Source: Druceiella hillmani (Eukaryota > Arthropoda > Insecta > Lepidoptera > Hepialidae). Taken from it: 64,000 nucleotides of DNA. Below, one piece after another: positions 35,350 through 47,268 of the stretch. Position 1 is the first letter of the stretch. Each line of letters opens with the position of its first letter. Under the pieces are notes generated by a model, which saw only the letters and a list, made by a program, of their open reading frames with translations, searched no databases and had not been told where the DNA came from. A program made the translations under genes and the position numbers. The DNA lies in NCBI GenBank assembly GCA_039881145.1, contig JAYKKI010000052.1, forward strand, positions 13,209,001 through 13,273,000, in the 5' to 3' direction.

Positions 35350-36177
35350 TTAAATTACTACCGTCGTAATATTATAATGAAAAAAACAAACTAAGGACAT
35401 AATTGATCATTTTTACCGGAGTTTGATTATTCTAAAATATTGAAAATTTTCTTATTTTCTTTCAACTTTGAAACTACAAATTAGAATAAACATGGTTGCT
35501 AGGCAATAGAAAATTAACATTTGAAAAATATTCCATTGAAAGTCTTACAGATGTTTAAGGAAAATTTACTTATATTATTTAATTTTGTTTAAAAACCGAC
35601 CTTAGATTCTCAATTCGACTGTATTTTTTTGTATATGTTATTTTACATCTCCGGCATTTATCAACCAAACTAGCTATTTCTTTTTAGCTAATAATGTATA
35701 GTCATAGTATAGTCTTATGAAAATTTGATCAAAGTCCGACTATGGAAATTGAAAGTACACCATAAAATTTCACAACATAGAGCAGCACAATTGCCGTGAT
35801 CGAGATCGGATGATATATGGAAATCTAACTAGACACGAGTAAGGGAAGGGTACAATGACGGAGACTCTAATTTTTGGTCAATAAAAACTAACATAAAAAC
35901 GTTTTACTATTTATTTATATGTATAGATGCGACTGTGGCAGTATAGGATTAATTTTGCCCGAGTGATTATTTTAATCCACCAAATGTAGTTTTTCGTGAC
36001 GCAACCCTATGGTATTGACTCTCCTCGCCATACTAAAGTTAATAGGAAAGAAACATAAATGAAAAAAATTAGAAGGTAGTGAAAAATAAAACGATAAATT
36101 TGAGTCGACATAGATCATTTCTAAAGAAAGCAAGCTGCATGGGTTTTTAAACAAATATTGCTTTCAAAAGCATCAAC

Positions 36178-36180
<3 letters not shown>
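35350..36180 (+). repeat. Unit U4, E module later part
   Basis: ATTTTTACCGGAGTTTGATT near 35,413 matches 50,880. GAGCAGCACAATTGCCGTGA near 35,780 matches 51,202. GACACGAGTAAGGGAAGGG matches 20,709. ATAGATGCGACTGTGGC matches 51,318 loosely. Confidence 0.7.
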
Positions 36181-36241
<61 letters not shown>

Positions 36242-36245
36242 TATA
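36181..36245. repeat. (TA)n microsatellite, unit position F
   Basis: About 30 TA dinucleotides with an ACATATATA break near the end. Same region of the unit as 21,474 and 51,635. It lends the 110-codon frame at 36,158-36,490 its first third. Confidence 0.97.
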
Positions 36246-37080
36246 ATTTGCTCGTTTTGAAAATAAAGGAAGTCACTTTTTATTTTCAGTTGTACATACC
36301 GAAGATATATAAAATAAACTTTGGTCCTCAAAAATTGACAGTAAAATATTTTTATGTGTTTCCTACACCAAGCTATTCATCGACATTTTGCCTCAACGTA
36401 AGCGACTGTGACGGACATATACATGAACGAACGAACGAATTAACAATCGAGTTGTTCTCTAAAGTTTGTGTTTTTTCTCTTGAAGTATAAAAAGTTATAT
36501 AAAGGCAATAGGTTAAAAAAGTCCAATGTGAACAAATATCCTCATGAAGTGTATTGCCGTGATGGTTTAAGTAGAGGCAGGTCAAATATCACAATTCATA
36601 TTACAAATGCGAAATTGAAACTGTTTGTTTTACGTTCACGCTTATCCTACTTAATGCATCTCTAAAAATCTTTTTGAAACATACACATCATGAAAATGAA
36701 AATGAAATTTTTATCCTGAAATAAATATAGGTTAATTTTTTATGAATAAATTACCCCATTAGAAACAAATGCAGAAAAGAACGTACTTTTTATGTGAATA
36801 AATCTGCGGGTAAAAGCTAGTGTGATAAAATATTGACCGGAATTCTTTTCCATGCATTTATTTAAAAATAAATCAAAAAAATTATTTTTAAAATATCATC
36901 GAAATATATGTCAATTTCAAAATTTTATAAACTTTATACCATATTAAATAAATTTAAATATATTTTATTCTCATTCAAATCAGTTTAAGTAAATAGTTGA
37001 CTTCTTTGTTTTTTAAAGCTCTACTAATAAAATATTTATATACCTCTGAAATTATTTTATTTTTATTTCCCATTTTAAGC
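36245..37080 (+). repeat. Unit U4, F module
   Basis: GCCTCAACGTAAGCGACTGT, GAACGAACGAACGAATTAAC, AATCGAGTTGTTCTCTAAAG, CCTCATGAAGTGTATTGCC, GATGGTTTAAGTAGAGGCAG (the last one exactly as at 52,121). A to-F frames 36,158-36,665 are not kept in other copies. Confidence 0.78.
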
Positions 37081-37560
37081 GTTTACATCTTGAATTGTAA
37101 AATTACATGCTACACGGCTGCATTTAAATAATAAATTTAAATATATTTCCAAGAAAAAACAACTAAAAACTTAAACTAAACCCCCTGTTCCTTTTGAACA
37201 CCTTTTCTTCAGACACATGATCGACACTGCATCGTAAAAAAAAGTCGCTAATTCATCTACTACAAGTTTCAATGAGATCCTTGAAGCAGGTGAAGCTACG
37301 AAGTGTTCTATCCGTGGATATTCTTTACCTGGCGGTATACACACGATAGGCGGGCGGAAGTTAAAGTTCACGCACTGGCCGCTCCGAGCTAAAAGGGCCT
37401 ATTTTAAGTTCTTACGAAAGCGAAATGGTCTTTATTGGAAGATCTTATAGCTCGCGTTACTTGAAAAATTGAATGTAAGTGGGAGAGTCAATGAGAGCAT
37501 TATAGGACTTGTGTTCGGGATTTAAGTTAAAATTGGTTTTGGAGATCGAGATTTACATAA
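37080..37560 (+). repeat. Module B, copy 4
   Basis: AGTTTCAATGAGATCCTTGA, AGCAGGTGAAGCTACGAAGT, ACACACGATAGGCGGGCGGA, CGCACTGGCCGCTCCGAGCT, GAGCATTATAGGACTTGTG. It lacks the CCATTCGATAACG start, replaced by a short poly(A)-rich piece. Confidence 0.85.
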
Positions 37561-38500
37561 AATGAATATTAGAAAAACTCATATTATTTCCTTAGCTGCA
37601 GAAGGAGTGAGAATTTTACATTGGTACATAACTAGTCTTTCACAAATTAGGAATATTTCAACTTCTTTCTCATAGCAAGAAGTTTTTATTCTATGGCAGT
37701 AAAAAGTATGAGAGTAGCTATGCAAGATAACGTGAACTTAACCTGGGACCTATTTCAATGACGTCTTTTAATATTTCTAAATTTAATATTGATAATAATT
37801 TAATATTATAATAATAATTTAATAGAATAATTTAATATTAATATCGCTGGATGAGTAAATGAGGAGAAAGCAATATTTTCCTCTTTGTATGTACATTTTG
37901 AACCAATCCTCAGCTTCATCATACGAGAGTACAACTCCATCCATCGTCGCGCATTTAATAAGAGTTTCCTTGCTTGCTTTATACTCCAATTACGTTCTGA
38001 GTTCTATTTGAAATTTTCAATATTTTGTTAGTCCTTTACTTTACAATACTTAGTTGCTCTGTGGATAGGATATGTGACATCTTGCACTTTTTATATTCTA
38101 CTAGAGATTTTCGAGATATTTTCAGAACAGTCCAGAAATCGCTGTAATATGCGATGCATTATTTAAGTGTCAAATGAGTATTATCAAATAATATCTAGAT
38201 TTTGATTCGCCCGCACGGAATCGGTGATAATAAAGAGAATAGTGTAACAAAACAAATAAATTTGTACGTAAATGCGATTAATGGGTGGATAATATTGTAA
38301 TAAAATGGATAAATATTTACCGATTAAAACACATACCGTCATAAATATTTTTCTTCAAATATTCTTGTGACATTCTAATGTCTAAAGCCTGTAACGTCTA
38401 AGCCTGTATCTATCACCCGCATCAGGTAATGCTGTACCTGATGCGGGTGTTAGATAGTTTTATTTGTTAGTTTAAATAAGCAAAGTCGAGAAAAAGCGCT
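37560..38500 (+). repeat. Unit U4, H-I modules
   Basis: G is deleted: post-B sequence passes directly into H near 37,655 (ACTTCTTTCTCATAGCAAGA, GAGAGTAGCTATGCAAGATA). A local AATAATTTAATATT expansion lies at 37,785-37,850. I follows (CCAGAAATCGCTGTAATATG near 38,131, AGTATTATCAAATAATATCT) and ends in a snap-back at 38,407-38,456. Confidence 0.75.
38407..38456. repeat. Snap-back palindrome at the end of module I
   Basis: Two 22-bp arms with one mismatch and a 6-base loop; the core CACCCGCATCAGGTA faces TACCTGATGCGGGTG. Other I copies have only the right arm (TGTATCTGACGCGGGTGTTA at 29,396). Confidence 0.93.
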
Positions 38501-38549
38501 TGGATAAAAGTTCAAAGTTATATAAAAATTACAATTAATAAAAAGTGAT

Positions 38550-38945
38550 TGGCGTTAAAATAATGAACAAAATCCCCAAATTTGAAGTGTACTGAACTGA
38601 ATTACAGTTACGATTTGGAACCACATGCAATATAGGTGGGCAAAAACCAACATGTCCATAGTGGGTGGCATTAATAATGTTCCTGTATGTCAGAAGTTAA
38701 GTGCACCAATGTCACTGCGATTCGGAAGAGTTCATAGTTACGCATATTGAGATGAGTAGTTATTTTTAATTTTTTTTTGAACAGAAGTTAATAAAACTCG
38801 TATAAATTTCATATTGACTTGGATAAAATGTAGTGTAATTTTTCACGTTTTATTGTTTCTACAAAATCAAGAGAAATGAATCTGTCGTTTTTGGAGTTTA
38901 GTAAGTACTTCAAAGAGGAAAAAGGAAAACTTTATAAGTTTTATC
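38550..38945 (+). repeat. Module J, copy 2
   Basis: TAGGTGGGCAAAAACCAACA, AGAAGTTAAGTGCACCAATG, ATATTGACTTGGATAAAATG, as at 13,680-13,880. Confidence 0.75.
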
Positions 38946-39055
38946 AAGCGTCCGTCTCCTGTGCGTACTTGATACATTGATAAAGCATATTGACCCGGAT
39001 ATATTTCAATAGTTAATAGTCGAAGATTTTTATACAGAAATTTTAAATTTTCCTC
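38945..39055 (-). mobile_element. Dispersed element fragment, copy 3 (inverted)
   Basis: On minus: AATATATCCGGGTCAATATG, TTTATCAATGTATCAAGTAC, corresponding to 2,790-2,830 and 29,790-29,830. It is only about 100 bp and ends exactly at a snap-back palindrome. Confidence 0.6.
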
Positions 39056-39126
39056 AAATGACACAGGAAAACAAATTCGATTTTATTTTGGTAAATCAAA
39101 ATCGAATTTGTTTTCCTTTGTCATTT
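39056..39126. repeat. Snap-back palindrome, 29-bp arms
   Basis: AAATGACACAGGAAAACAAA... (39,056-39,084) faces 39,098-39,126 with one mismatch and a 13-base loop. It is the longest of the class. Confidence 0.95.
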
Positions 39127-39474
39127 AGGGATTCAATAAAATTGTTGCTTGAGTCATTGTTAAACATTTCGTTCTGTTCATTGTCTTTTTAGAAACCCTT
39201 TGATATAAAAACATCGAATTTGACATAGCGGAAATTTAGACTAAATCATGATTATTTCATAATATTTATATAACAATTTAAAAGGAAATAAACGAAAACG
39301 AGCCAAAAAAAATATTTTTTTAAATTTGCTCTCAGCTAACGAAAAAGTTTCGAAAAAGTAGCGTCAATCGAAGTTCTTATATCGTTTATCCACAAGCACA
39401 GAAATTTATCCGCAAGCACAGAAATGATACCAAATTTTGAGATTAACAAAATGCTTCATATTTCGACAAACGAA

Positions 39475-39815
39475 TTGTTTCAAAGGGCGACCGCTCGAGA
39501 CCTCGCTTAGCGCTAAAATAATCATAACACGTCCACAGCACGCCATTCACTCGACGATTGTCTCGCGAAGACACGTTATTAGGCACGATATCGATTCCTG
39601 TATAAACATTAGCTTCAGGAAGAAGTGATAAGGTGGTCGGATGCGCAGCGACACTGGTATTTGGTTTGAATTTGAGTGTTTGTTCGGGAAGAGGATATCG
39701 TCTGAGGCGCTGTCCGTCGGTCTCTACAGGGCGCTTGTGTAAGCGACAATAGGAGCTGTGTACGTGATAACTCGGGCTGAATAGATGGCTGTGGGAGAGA
39801 TTCATTATTTCGCCG
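39475..39815 (+). repeat. Module C, copy 4
   Basis: CAAAGGGCGACCGCTCGAGA, CCTCGCTTAGCGCTAAAATA, CACGCCATTCACTCGACGAT, AGGCACGATATCGATTCCTG, GAGGCGCTGTCCGTCGGTCT. It holds the longest C frame, 120 codons on minus (39,443-39,805). Its ANVYTGIDIVPNN.SSRDNRRVNGVL.WTC..YF region (non-identical letters as dots) is echoed in copies 1 and 6. An overlapping minus frame 39,615-39,938 is in another phase. Confidence 0.88.
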
Positions 39816-40445
39816 AAATTTAAGACGTCCTTCGGAAATTAGTTTTATTTGTGCTTTATTTATTGAGTGTGTTAAAAAATATATGCAGATATACTTATTT
39901 AACGCAATATCAATATTTGTTAATAAGTAAGGTGTCAATTTATTGTAATTATGAAAATCAAGGGATTAGAGTAAAACCTTTAATGATTTATTTATAAGAT
40001 AATAATAAGCTCATTTTCTGATCAAAAATGCTCATTTTCTGATCATTTTAAACATGGATCTCACTCGGAAGAAGCCTTTACATACATTTTGGTGTCAATT
40101 GAATCATAATTCAGATCCTTGATTCTCATTTCATCCCAGATCTTCATAAAAAACATAATATGGAAATGCGCATTATTCTCTAATCAATTTTTTCTTCATT
40201 GCGGCCTAGATGCACTACATTTTATATACTTAACAATTGCACAAATATCTCCCTAAAATTTCCATCGAAATGTTTTTCAGAGTATTAAGATTTATACAAT
40301 TTAATATGCTTTATTATAATTAAACATTTTAAGCTTCTGATACAGGCGATTTCTGTGGCACAGACTAACAGACGGACTTGTAATGATCTCACAAGGGTTT
40401 TGATCTTCGTTTTTTGATGCTCAATCCTAAAAATATGTACATATA

Positions 40446-40487
<42 letters not shown>

Positions 40488-41840
40488 TAGAAGAAACATT
40501 ATAACTCACTTATCAACGCTCAAAATCAAAATTGCTGTAATGGAAATACTGAATATTCATCTTTTTATGTCTAATAACGTGGTTAGAAATGTTTTATGAC
40601 AATTGAAGGGTATTTTAAATAAAAGAATGAACAAAAATATAATTATAAACTGAACCACCAAAACCTGAGTTACACTGTTCTTCTTTTTGGGTAACGACGA
40701 AGTATTAGCAATATTTTTATGTCGGGGAAAAAATAAATATTTTCGAAGAGGCCTTTTATATGTTTATCCATTTTAGTTAAAATAATTACTTTTTAGGAAT
40801 AATTTTCTCAAGTTTAATTCAGGATCTTTGATGAAAACAAGTAAAAGGATAGTCGATTCTTCTTTTTGAACTATGGAGGTAGTGGTTATGAATATAATTT
40901 TATTTATTAAATTGTGAATTAAAGGGAATTATAGAGATAATATAAACAAGCAATAGAACATTTTTTCTTGTAAATTGAAAAGTAAGAAGAATTATGTAAT
41001 TAAAAAAAAATTAAATTAAAAAATACATTTTTCTTTTAGAAAAAATGCATTTCTTCATACTTATATATACTCTGGTTTATATTACTTTTCCGCTACAAAA
41101 TTGGGAAAATAGAACCTTTATGGACTAACATCGATATTCATTAGTCCACCCACCCATTGCAGGCATCTCCAAGACCATGTGACTTTGAAAGTGTGAATTT
41201 GGCATACCCATAAGAAGTTGGAACTCCGTATAAAAATATGAAGTGAAAGTACTTAAATTTAAATTTTTCTGGTTAATTAATACATCTTAATTAAGCGTAT
41301 AGCAAAAAAGTGTTTTGAAGACAATAGTATCGCGGAGGAATTGAAAGCTTTTAACTTTTTAGTACACATTTATAAATATACTTTACTTTTAACTTTTTAG
41401 TACACATTTATAAATATAAATATACTATTTTTTTCATGTACATCGTTTGAACGGCTTTCCCAAAAAAAACTCTCTAAAATTATTATTCTCACCTCTTTTC
41501 CAAAATATCACGTACATTTAAAATAAAGTGTAAATTGAAACCAATATAATATAAGATGTATATTATCTTCAAAATTTTATTTACAATTGAATTACACATT
41601 TGATCCCGCACTTTGATACCATTGTAATACTAACAATGTTTGTACTACAGAACAAAGTTTAATTTATCAAAAGAAACATCTCAATTTTTTTTTTACTAAT
41701 TTTACTAACTAATATAACGTTAGAAAAATATTGCTACCTTTTTTTAGTCACATCGTAATTTGTCAGAGAGGGACAACCAGTAAAATTATATTCTTTTCAT
41801 TATCGAATTTAGAACTAACCTCACCTGTTCTTATTTTATG
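39815..41840 (+). repeat. Long K/M spacer, copy 3 (L-type)
   Basis: GATCTCACAAGGGTTTTGAT near 40,385, TTCTTTTTGGGTAACGACGA near 40,680, GGCCTTTTATATG, TAAAAATATGAAGTGAAAGT, TTGAACGGCTTTCCCAAAAA near 41,447. It holds a TA run (40,449-40,489) and a 38-bp tandem duplication at about 41,349-41,425 (TTTTTAGTACACATTTATAA twice). Confidence 0.72.
40449..40489. repeat. (TA)n microsatellite
   Basis: About 20 TA dinucleotides within module K; not present in the other K copies. Confidence 0.97.
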
Positions 41841-42215
41841 AAATTGTATTCGGAAAAGTAGAAAACTCTCACAAAGCAAATAATAATTACAATTACCGAC
41901 GAAAATGAAATAATATTTTCATTCACCGAATATTTCAATTTAAAATTTGCATTTGTTTCAATGAGGAATCCGCGAGATCCCTAAACGGCCGAGATGGACC
42001 GCAAAGAGAAAGTTTTCCTTTGAGAGATTTTATTTGTGGCGTTAGATGAATGCTGGTATTTAAAATATTTAGGTAGCACAAAATGTTGCTATGCGGCTAA
42101 AAAAATTGGCATAAAGTTGTTCGTCTGCGGGCAAATTTGCGGTGGTTATATTTCTTTTAGTGAAAGGTATTTTACATTCAACTGGAATACGTGCAGGTAA
42201 TCTTAAGATTTTTAT
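41840..42215 (+). repeat. Module A, copy 7 (best preserved)
   Basis: GAGGAATCCGCGAGATCCCT, AAACGGCCGAGATGGACCGC, AGGTAGCACAAAATGTTGCT (shared only with the 58.7 kb copy), TTTTACATTCAACTGGAATA. Confidence 0.9.
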
Positions 42216-43075
42216 TTAATAATTTTGCTGTTATTTTGAAAACTTACAATGGCTTTTAAAAGCCAAAGGTAACTCGTAACTTACTTACAAAAAGTTGGGA
42301 AACACTACTTAGCACGTACTAAATATCCTTAAACATAAATTATTAGAGATATTATATTGAAATACAGAAATAAACAAAATTCGTTAAATATTTTATCTCA
42401 GTAATCAACTAATGTATATTCAGCCCACTTATACATATTTTTTCTTGACCCTATTACCGTAACTGTATTTTTATATCTTCAGTAAATATATAGAAAATGT
42501 ATTCCAACACAACATTCATCTCAATGTCTATAAAGAATAGAGCGAATGTCAAAACATACAGTCATGTCTGAATAATATAAACTCAGTTATTGCTATTTAA
42601 ATTAAAAGCTCTCTGAAGTTATCAACAGTAATTAAGTAAAGTTATTCTTCAAGTTATGTAAATTTATTACATTTAAAAAAAAGTATGTAATCGTGAACTG
42701 TGTGTGTTTTGATGTAACCTACATTTACCCTATATTATCTGCGATTCGACAAAAAGTTACGGACACAGTTCAAGATTAAAACTAATCTACTGGTCACTTT
42801 TAATAGAATAAATTACATTATTCTGTGGAACGAAACTCAATTTTTTTAAGGATACAATTTTAGTATTGTAGTATACAACAAATATTATATACACAAAGGA
42901 TTTAAATTTATTTATAAGTATTGCTGGTGTTGCTATTAGATTAGGGACAAATTCCACTATCTTAACAGAAAATTTACCTGAAACATGACACGAGCTGAAA
43001 GATTATCATACATATTTCATATTAATCTTCGGGGATATCTTCAAATATAAAGATAGATCAAAAGTAGTTTTTCTC
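42215..43075 (+). repeat. Unit U5, shortened D-E region
   Basis: Module D is almost entirely gone. CAGCCCACTTATACATATTT is followed by AAGAATAGAGCGAATGTCAA (also at 60,176), then by E pieces GGTCACTTTTAATAGAATAA near 42,793 and TCATACATATTTCATATTAA. Confidence 0.65.
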
Positions 43076-43180
43076 AAATAAAACTACGTGGTGTAGTATT
43101 ATTTCTACTTTATTTAAGTTCTATACCACAACATACGTTTCGTTGTAGGACAACATCTTCAGGTGGGCAATTAGCAAAGT
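43075..43180 (+). mobile_element. Fold-back-like insertion N, copy 2
   Basis: ACTACGTGGTGTAGTATTAT, TTCTACTTTATTTAAGTTC, ACAACATCTTCAGGTGGGCA, ATTAGCAAAGTTTGACC. The right side differs from copies 1 and 3. Confidence 0.6.
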
Positions 43181-43299
43181 TTGACCCTTAGAAATTTCCT
43201 ACAATATTTAAATATTACACAAAATAATAGCGAAAGCGGTGTTTGCGCGTATTTTCCCACTGGTTACATTAATGAGCTTATAATAGGAGAGTGGTGTAG

Positions 43300-44235
43300 T
43301 TTTATTTGTATACAACTGAAAGCTTCATATCAACATCAAATTATAGCTTTACTGAAATTTAGTCTCAAAAATTGATTACAAACGAACTTTCTAATGAACG
43401 AACGAACGAATTAACCATCGAGTTATCTCATAAAGTTTGTGTTTTATTCCTTTTGACGTACTTTTTGAAAGTCTTTTATGCCCAGTCTGAACAAATATCC
43501 ACAAAGTGCTTAAGTAGTGAAATACCAAATAATAAATCTCATATTATCAATACCAAGTTGAATCTGTTTGTTTATCTTGTTTTCACACCTCAAGCACTCA
43601 ATCAAACTCAGGTGATTTTATGTACTTGAATTTTTTCTCACAAAAATGATCGACAGTTTTATCCTGAAAGAAAAATGGGTGAATAAAAACTACCTTCACA
43701 ATTAAATGAAAATACGTGATGTAGTATTATTTCTACTTTCTTTAATTTCTTTACCACGACCTAGGTTTCGTTGTATTACAACATCTTCAGGTGGGATATT
43801 AGTAGTACTATTAGTAATTTTTCATTTAATTGTGAATAATGAATTTCTACAAAATTAACGCCAAATATATTCAATATTTAAAAACTACCTTGTTAAGAAT
43901 AAGTGCGTGAAAGAGATACTTTTACTGCGAGATTTTTAATGCGGTAGTAAATCCGCACGAAAAAGATAGTGTGATGATAATTTAGGTTGAATTCTTTTTC
44001 ATGGATTTATTCGAAAGTAAATAAAAAAAAAATTTGTAAAAATTTTAGAAATGTGCGTTAATTTAAACATTTTAGATACATTAACTCACATTCCAAAATT
44101 TTAGATATATTTTATACCCATGCAAAAATGGTTTAAGTAAATAAACATTTTTTTAAGTCTTGCTGGTTGGTAAAACGTTCACATTGCAAGTTATCTTAGA
44201 GGTCAATCTTATATTTTTCTTATTTTAAATGTTTA
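43300..44235 (+). repeat. Unit U5, F module, interrupted by N
   Basis: CAACTGAAAGCTTCATATCA, GAACGAACGAACGAATTAAC, CCAGTCTGAACAAATATCC, TAAAACGTTCACATTGCAAG. The insertion N copy 3 splits it. The 85-codon frame 43,372-43,629 is repeat sequence. Confidence 0.75.
43696..43836 (+). mobile_element. Fold-back-like insertion N, copy 3, with terminal inverted repeats
   Basis: Begins near CACAATTAAATGAAAATAC and ends near ATTTTTCATTTAATTGTG, about 17 bp of inverted complement. Inside: GTGATGTAGTATTATTTCTA, CGACCTAGGTTTCGTTGTAT, ACAACATCTTCAGGTGGG. The size of about 140 bp and the ends fit a MITE or fold-back element; no target duplication is certain. Confidence 0.6.
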
Positions 44236-44720
44236 ACTCCTGCATTACAAAATCATAGTACGCACTGCACTGTCTCTTTTAAAATATAAATTTGAATTTA
44301 CTTGAACAAAACTACCATAATCTTCTTTTGAATATATTTTCCTCGGGCATGTGGTTAAACCCCGCATCATAAAAGAAACGGAACATTAGATAACGTGAAC
44401 TTAAAATACTCCATCTTGGTGGAGCATCCGTCGAAACTCATTGAAAGTGACTAGTTTATCTATTACAAGTTTCAATGTGATTGCTGAAGCAGGTGACGCT
44501 GTGAAGTCTTCTAGCGGTGGTCGAAAATCACGATGGTTACCAGGCGATGTGACATGATAGACGGGCGGAGGTCGAAGGTCAGGACTACCCCGAGATAAAA
44601 GGGTAGATGGTCCGCCCTTGCCAAAGCGGGCCGGTCTTTATTGGAATATCCCACAGCTCACGTTGCTAGAAAACAGACGTATTATAAGACTTGTGTTCGT
44701 GATATAAGTCCGAATTTGTT
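44235..44720 (+). repeat. Module B, copy 5
   Basis: TAACGTGAACTTAAAATACT, TGCTGAAGCAGGTGACGCTG, TGACATGATAGACGGGCGGA, GGACTACCCCGAGATAAAAG, CCAAAGCGGGCCGGTCTTTA. Two single-codon-scale gaps compared with copy 2 shift any reading frame. Confidence 0.87.
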
Positions 44721-46600
44721 TTAGCAACCGTGGTTTATCCAAATGGAATGTTAGAAAAATTAACGTATTTTTCTTAGTTATGAAAATAGTGGGAATATTA
44801 TATTGCTATATGAAAATATGTTTTTCACAAGTGCTTTTAACACTACGCATGTACCTCATACATGAGAATAATTGTTCGCCCCTATTTGATATGAACTGGG
44901 TGATTAATAGGGAGCATGAAAACGATTGTTTGCCCCTGTTTGATATGTTGTGGGATGTATAATAAAAAAATTATGTTTTGATAGATATTCATTGAGATTC
45001 CTTTTTAAACCACTATTACTTGAAAAATGTCGTAAGTTTAAACACATGGAAACTTTGACAAACATAACAATAAGTGTTAAGGGTAACATTAAGAGAACCG
45101 GAAAATATAGTTTGATATAAAATCCATGTATTTTGCAGGTAACATACTTGACTCTACATGAAAGAAAAAATACCCCTAATGATATAATTGTTTAAACCCT
45201 TAGTTCCATTTGTGAACTATTTGCAATATAATTAGACTATCTCGATCCTTGCGTTTCTTTTGACTCTGTACCTTATATTACGTACGTATCACGAGTTAAA
45301 TAAAAGTATACCTATCGATATAATCGTGTCGCTAAAACCGTTTGAAGAAACCAGATTTGATTGGATCGTTTAAAATTCGGACCAACTCATTTGAATTGAG
45401 CCATAAGGATTGTAATTTCCTCAAAAAGTCATTGCTAAATGTTTTAGGTTGATATGTAGATAAATTTGATGATCTTAGATGTTTTTAGATAATGTACCTA
45501 GTCCAGGAATATGTATGTTCCATTTGAAAGATCTAGTACGTCTTGTTAGAATATAAAGCGGATTTATTTAAAGTTAGCGTTTAATTCACAAAAGCTGCTG
45601 TCTGCATCAGCTCGCTTGACTTGTTAAAATTAGAACTTATTGTTAGAATAGTTGCATACTAAAATACATTCTTAGTTTTAAATTATAGAATAGCATTAAT
45701 ACTAATTAAACATCGTTATCAAAATATTAGGTTGGTAACTTATAAAGGCGCTATGAAATGTAGAAACAAAGTTCCCTACTTCTACTTTGAAGCAAGACAT
45801 TATTTTTCTGCAGCAGAGTGGAAGTATAAGACTAGTTCTGACATAAATATGAAGATCACGCAAACTTGCCTAGGTTGTGTTAAAATAAGCTCTTTTATCA
45901 TTTCTAAATAAAGTATAGGAAATCGCTCTGATTGAAGACTAGAGGAGAGATACAATTTTTTTTCTTTGTACATTTGTAACAAAGGAGAGTACACTTTCTC
46001 TGATCATTTCTGCATCATAAGAGAGTACACCTTCGATCAATTATGAGAGTTTCCCTGCCCGCTTTTCACGGTAAATGGAATTTATTAAACAGGACCACTC
46101 TAAGTTCTCTTTGTAAATTTGCCATATTTTGTTTATTTGTTTTTGTCTCCATACTCAGTTGCGCAATGAATAGGGTAAGGAACGCCGCGCTCTATATATC
46201 CTACCAGGGATTTTAAAAGTATTTTAGGACATTTCAGAAATCGCTGTAAAGACAACCTATTTATTCAACTGATAAATGAGTCACAATATCTATATTTTTA
46301 TTCGCGATAATGGAATCGGTAATGATATAGTATATACGGTAAAACAAACAAATAAATGTTTACCTAAATACGGCTAATGGGTAGATAGCTTTGTAATAAA
46401 AGTGATAAATTATACACGCGGAAACATGTTTATTTATTAAAACATGTAACGCCGGAAATATTTACCTAAAACATTTCTATGACATTCTAACGTCTAAAGC
46501 CTGCAATGTCATAATGCAAACGCGGATTTTAGATAGTTTTGTGGTTTGATTTCATTAGATTAAATTTGCAAAGTCGACAAAAAGCACTGGGATAAACGTA
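44720..46600 (+). repeat. Unit U5, G-H-I modules
   Basis: ATTGTTCGCCCCTATTTGAT and a second, slightly different copy 60 bases on (TTTGCCCCTGTTTGATATG). Then GCGTTTCTTTTGACTCTGTA (G), TATTAGGTTGGTAACTTATA, ACATTATTTTTCTGCAGCAG (H), TTTCAGAAATCGCTGTAAAG and GACATTCTAACGTCTAAAGC (I). Frames 44,780-44,962, 44,904-45,089 and 45,800-45,994 are not conserved. Confidence 0.78.
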
Positions 46601-46890
46601 GTATTTCTATCAAATTACAAAAATTAAAATAATTTTTAACCACGTACATATCTTGCCTGGTTTATCTTTTATAGGCGTAAAACTTTTGGAAATCCTTATA
46701 GACTTTGAAACTTGTGTCATTTTTGTAGTTTTCGCTTAATATTTAGACATATTCCGAGTGAAAATAGGTCTTTATAATTTTGACTTTAGTCAGGAGAAAA
46801 CTAAAAAAGGAAAATGTTTTCGATTGGCTTCTTCAAAATTATTTTACAATTATTTTGAAATATATATAAATTAATCTACTTTATGTAATA
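46600..46890. other. Post-I region of a P-type junction
   Basis: AACCACGTACATATCTTGCC and AATTTTGACTTTAGTCAGG match 29,522-29,650 (AACCACCTATATATCTTGTC; AATTTTGACTTTAGCAAAG). The dispersed element present at 29,690 is missing here. Confidence 0.6.
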
Positions 46891-47268
46891 TGTGTTTTAA
46901 CGAATATCCAAACACTTTTTGTGATATTAGTGTTCAATTATGTATTGTAAATTTCATAGTGGTTTGTGGTTTAAATGCAGAATTATTAGACAACAAACAT
47001 CCAAACTGATTGCTACAATGTTAGTGATATGGAACACCAAGGACATTACGTGATATGGAAGGCAATTCTAAACAAAAAGTTATTGCAAAAAATATTATAT
47101 CTGTTATTAAATCATCATAATAATTGAAGAAGAAAAAAATTGTTCTTCATTCCAACATGGGAAACCACCTATCGTGATAACAATCCCTTCGACTTCAATT
47201 GATTATTCTTATGTCTACAATGAGATTCCAAAATTTCTACTTTGCACTCTGATCTGTGAGCAAAAGGA
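46890..47268 (-). repeat. PAL3 left arm: inverted E fragment
   Basis: GTTTTAACGAATATCCAAAC, GGAACACCAAGGACATTACG, GGCAATTCTAAACAAAAAGT and ACAATCCCTTCGACTTCAAT match 30,425-30,800 and 3,640-3,860, all inverted E. It stops at CAAAAGGAGG, where module C begins at once, so the inverted D and A are deleted. Confidence 0.75.

Larger units (their letters stand above)
33280..35350 (+). repeat. PAL2 right arm: A-D-E block
   Basis: A (33,280-33,650), D (34,015-34,500), E (34,845-35,350) in forward order. Small frames here (33,296-33,514; 33,394-33,612; 34,493-34,693) lie within repeat modules and vary between copies. Confidence 0.8.

Noticed and set aside
39443..39938. Two overlapping minus frames of 120 and 107 codons in module C as genes
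   Set aside because: Only part of one frame is echoed in other copies, with shifts and stops elsewhere. Kept as a finding about a possible remnant, not as a gene.
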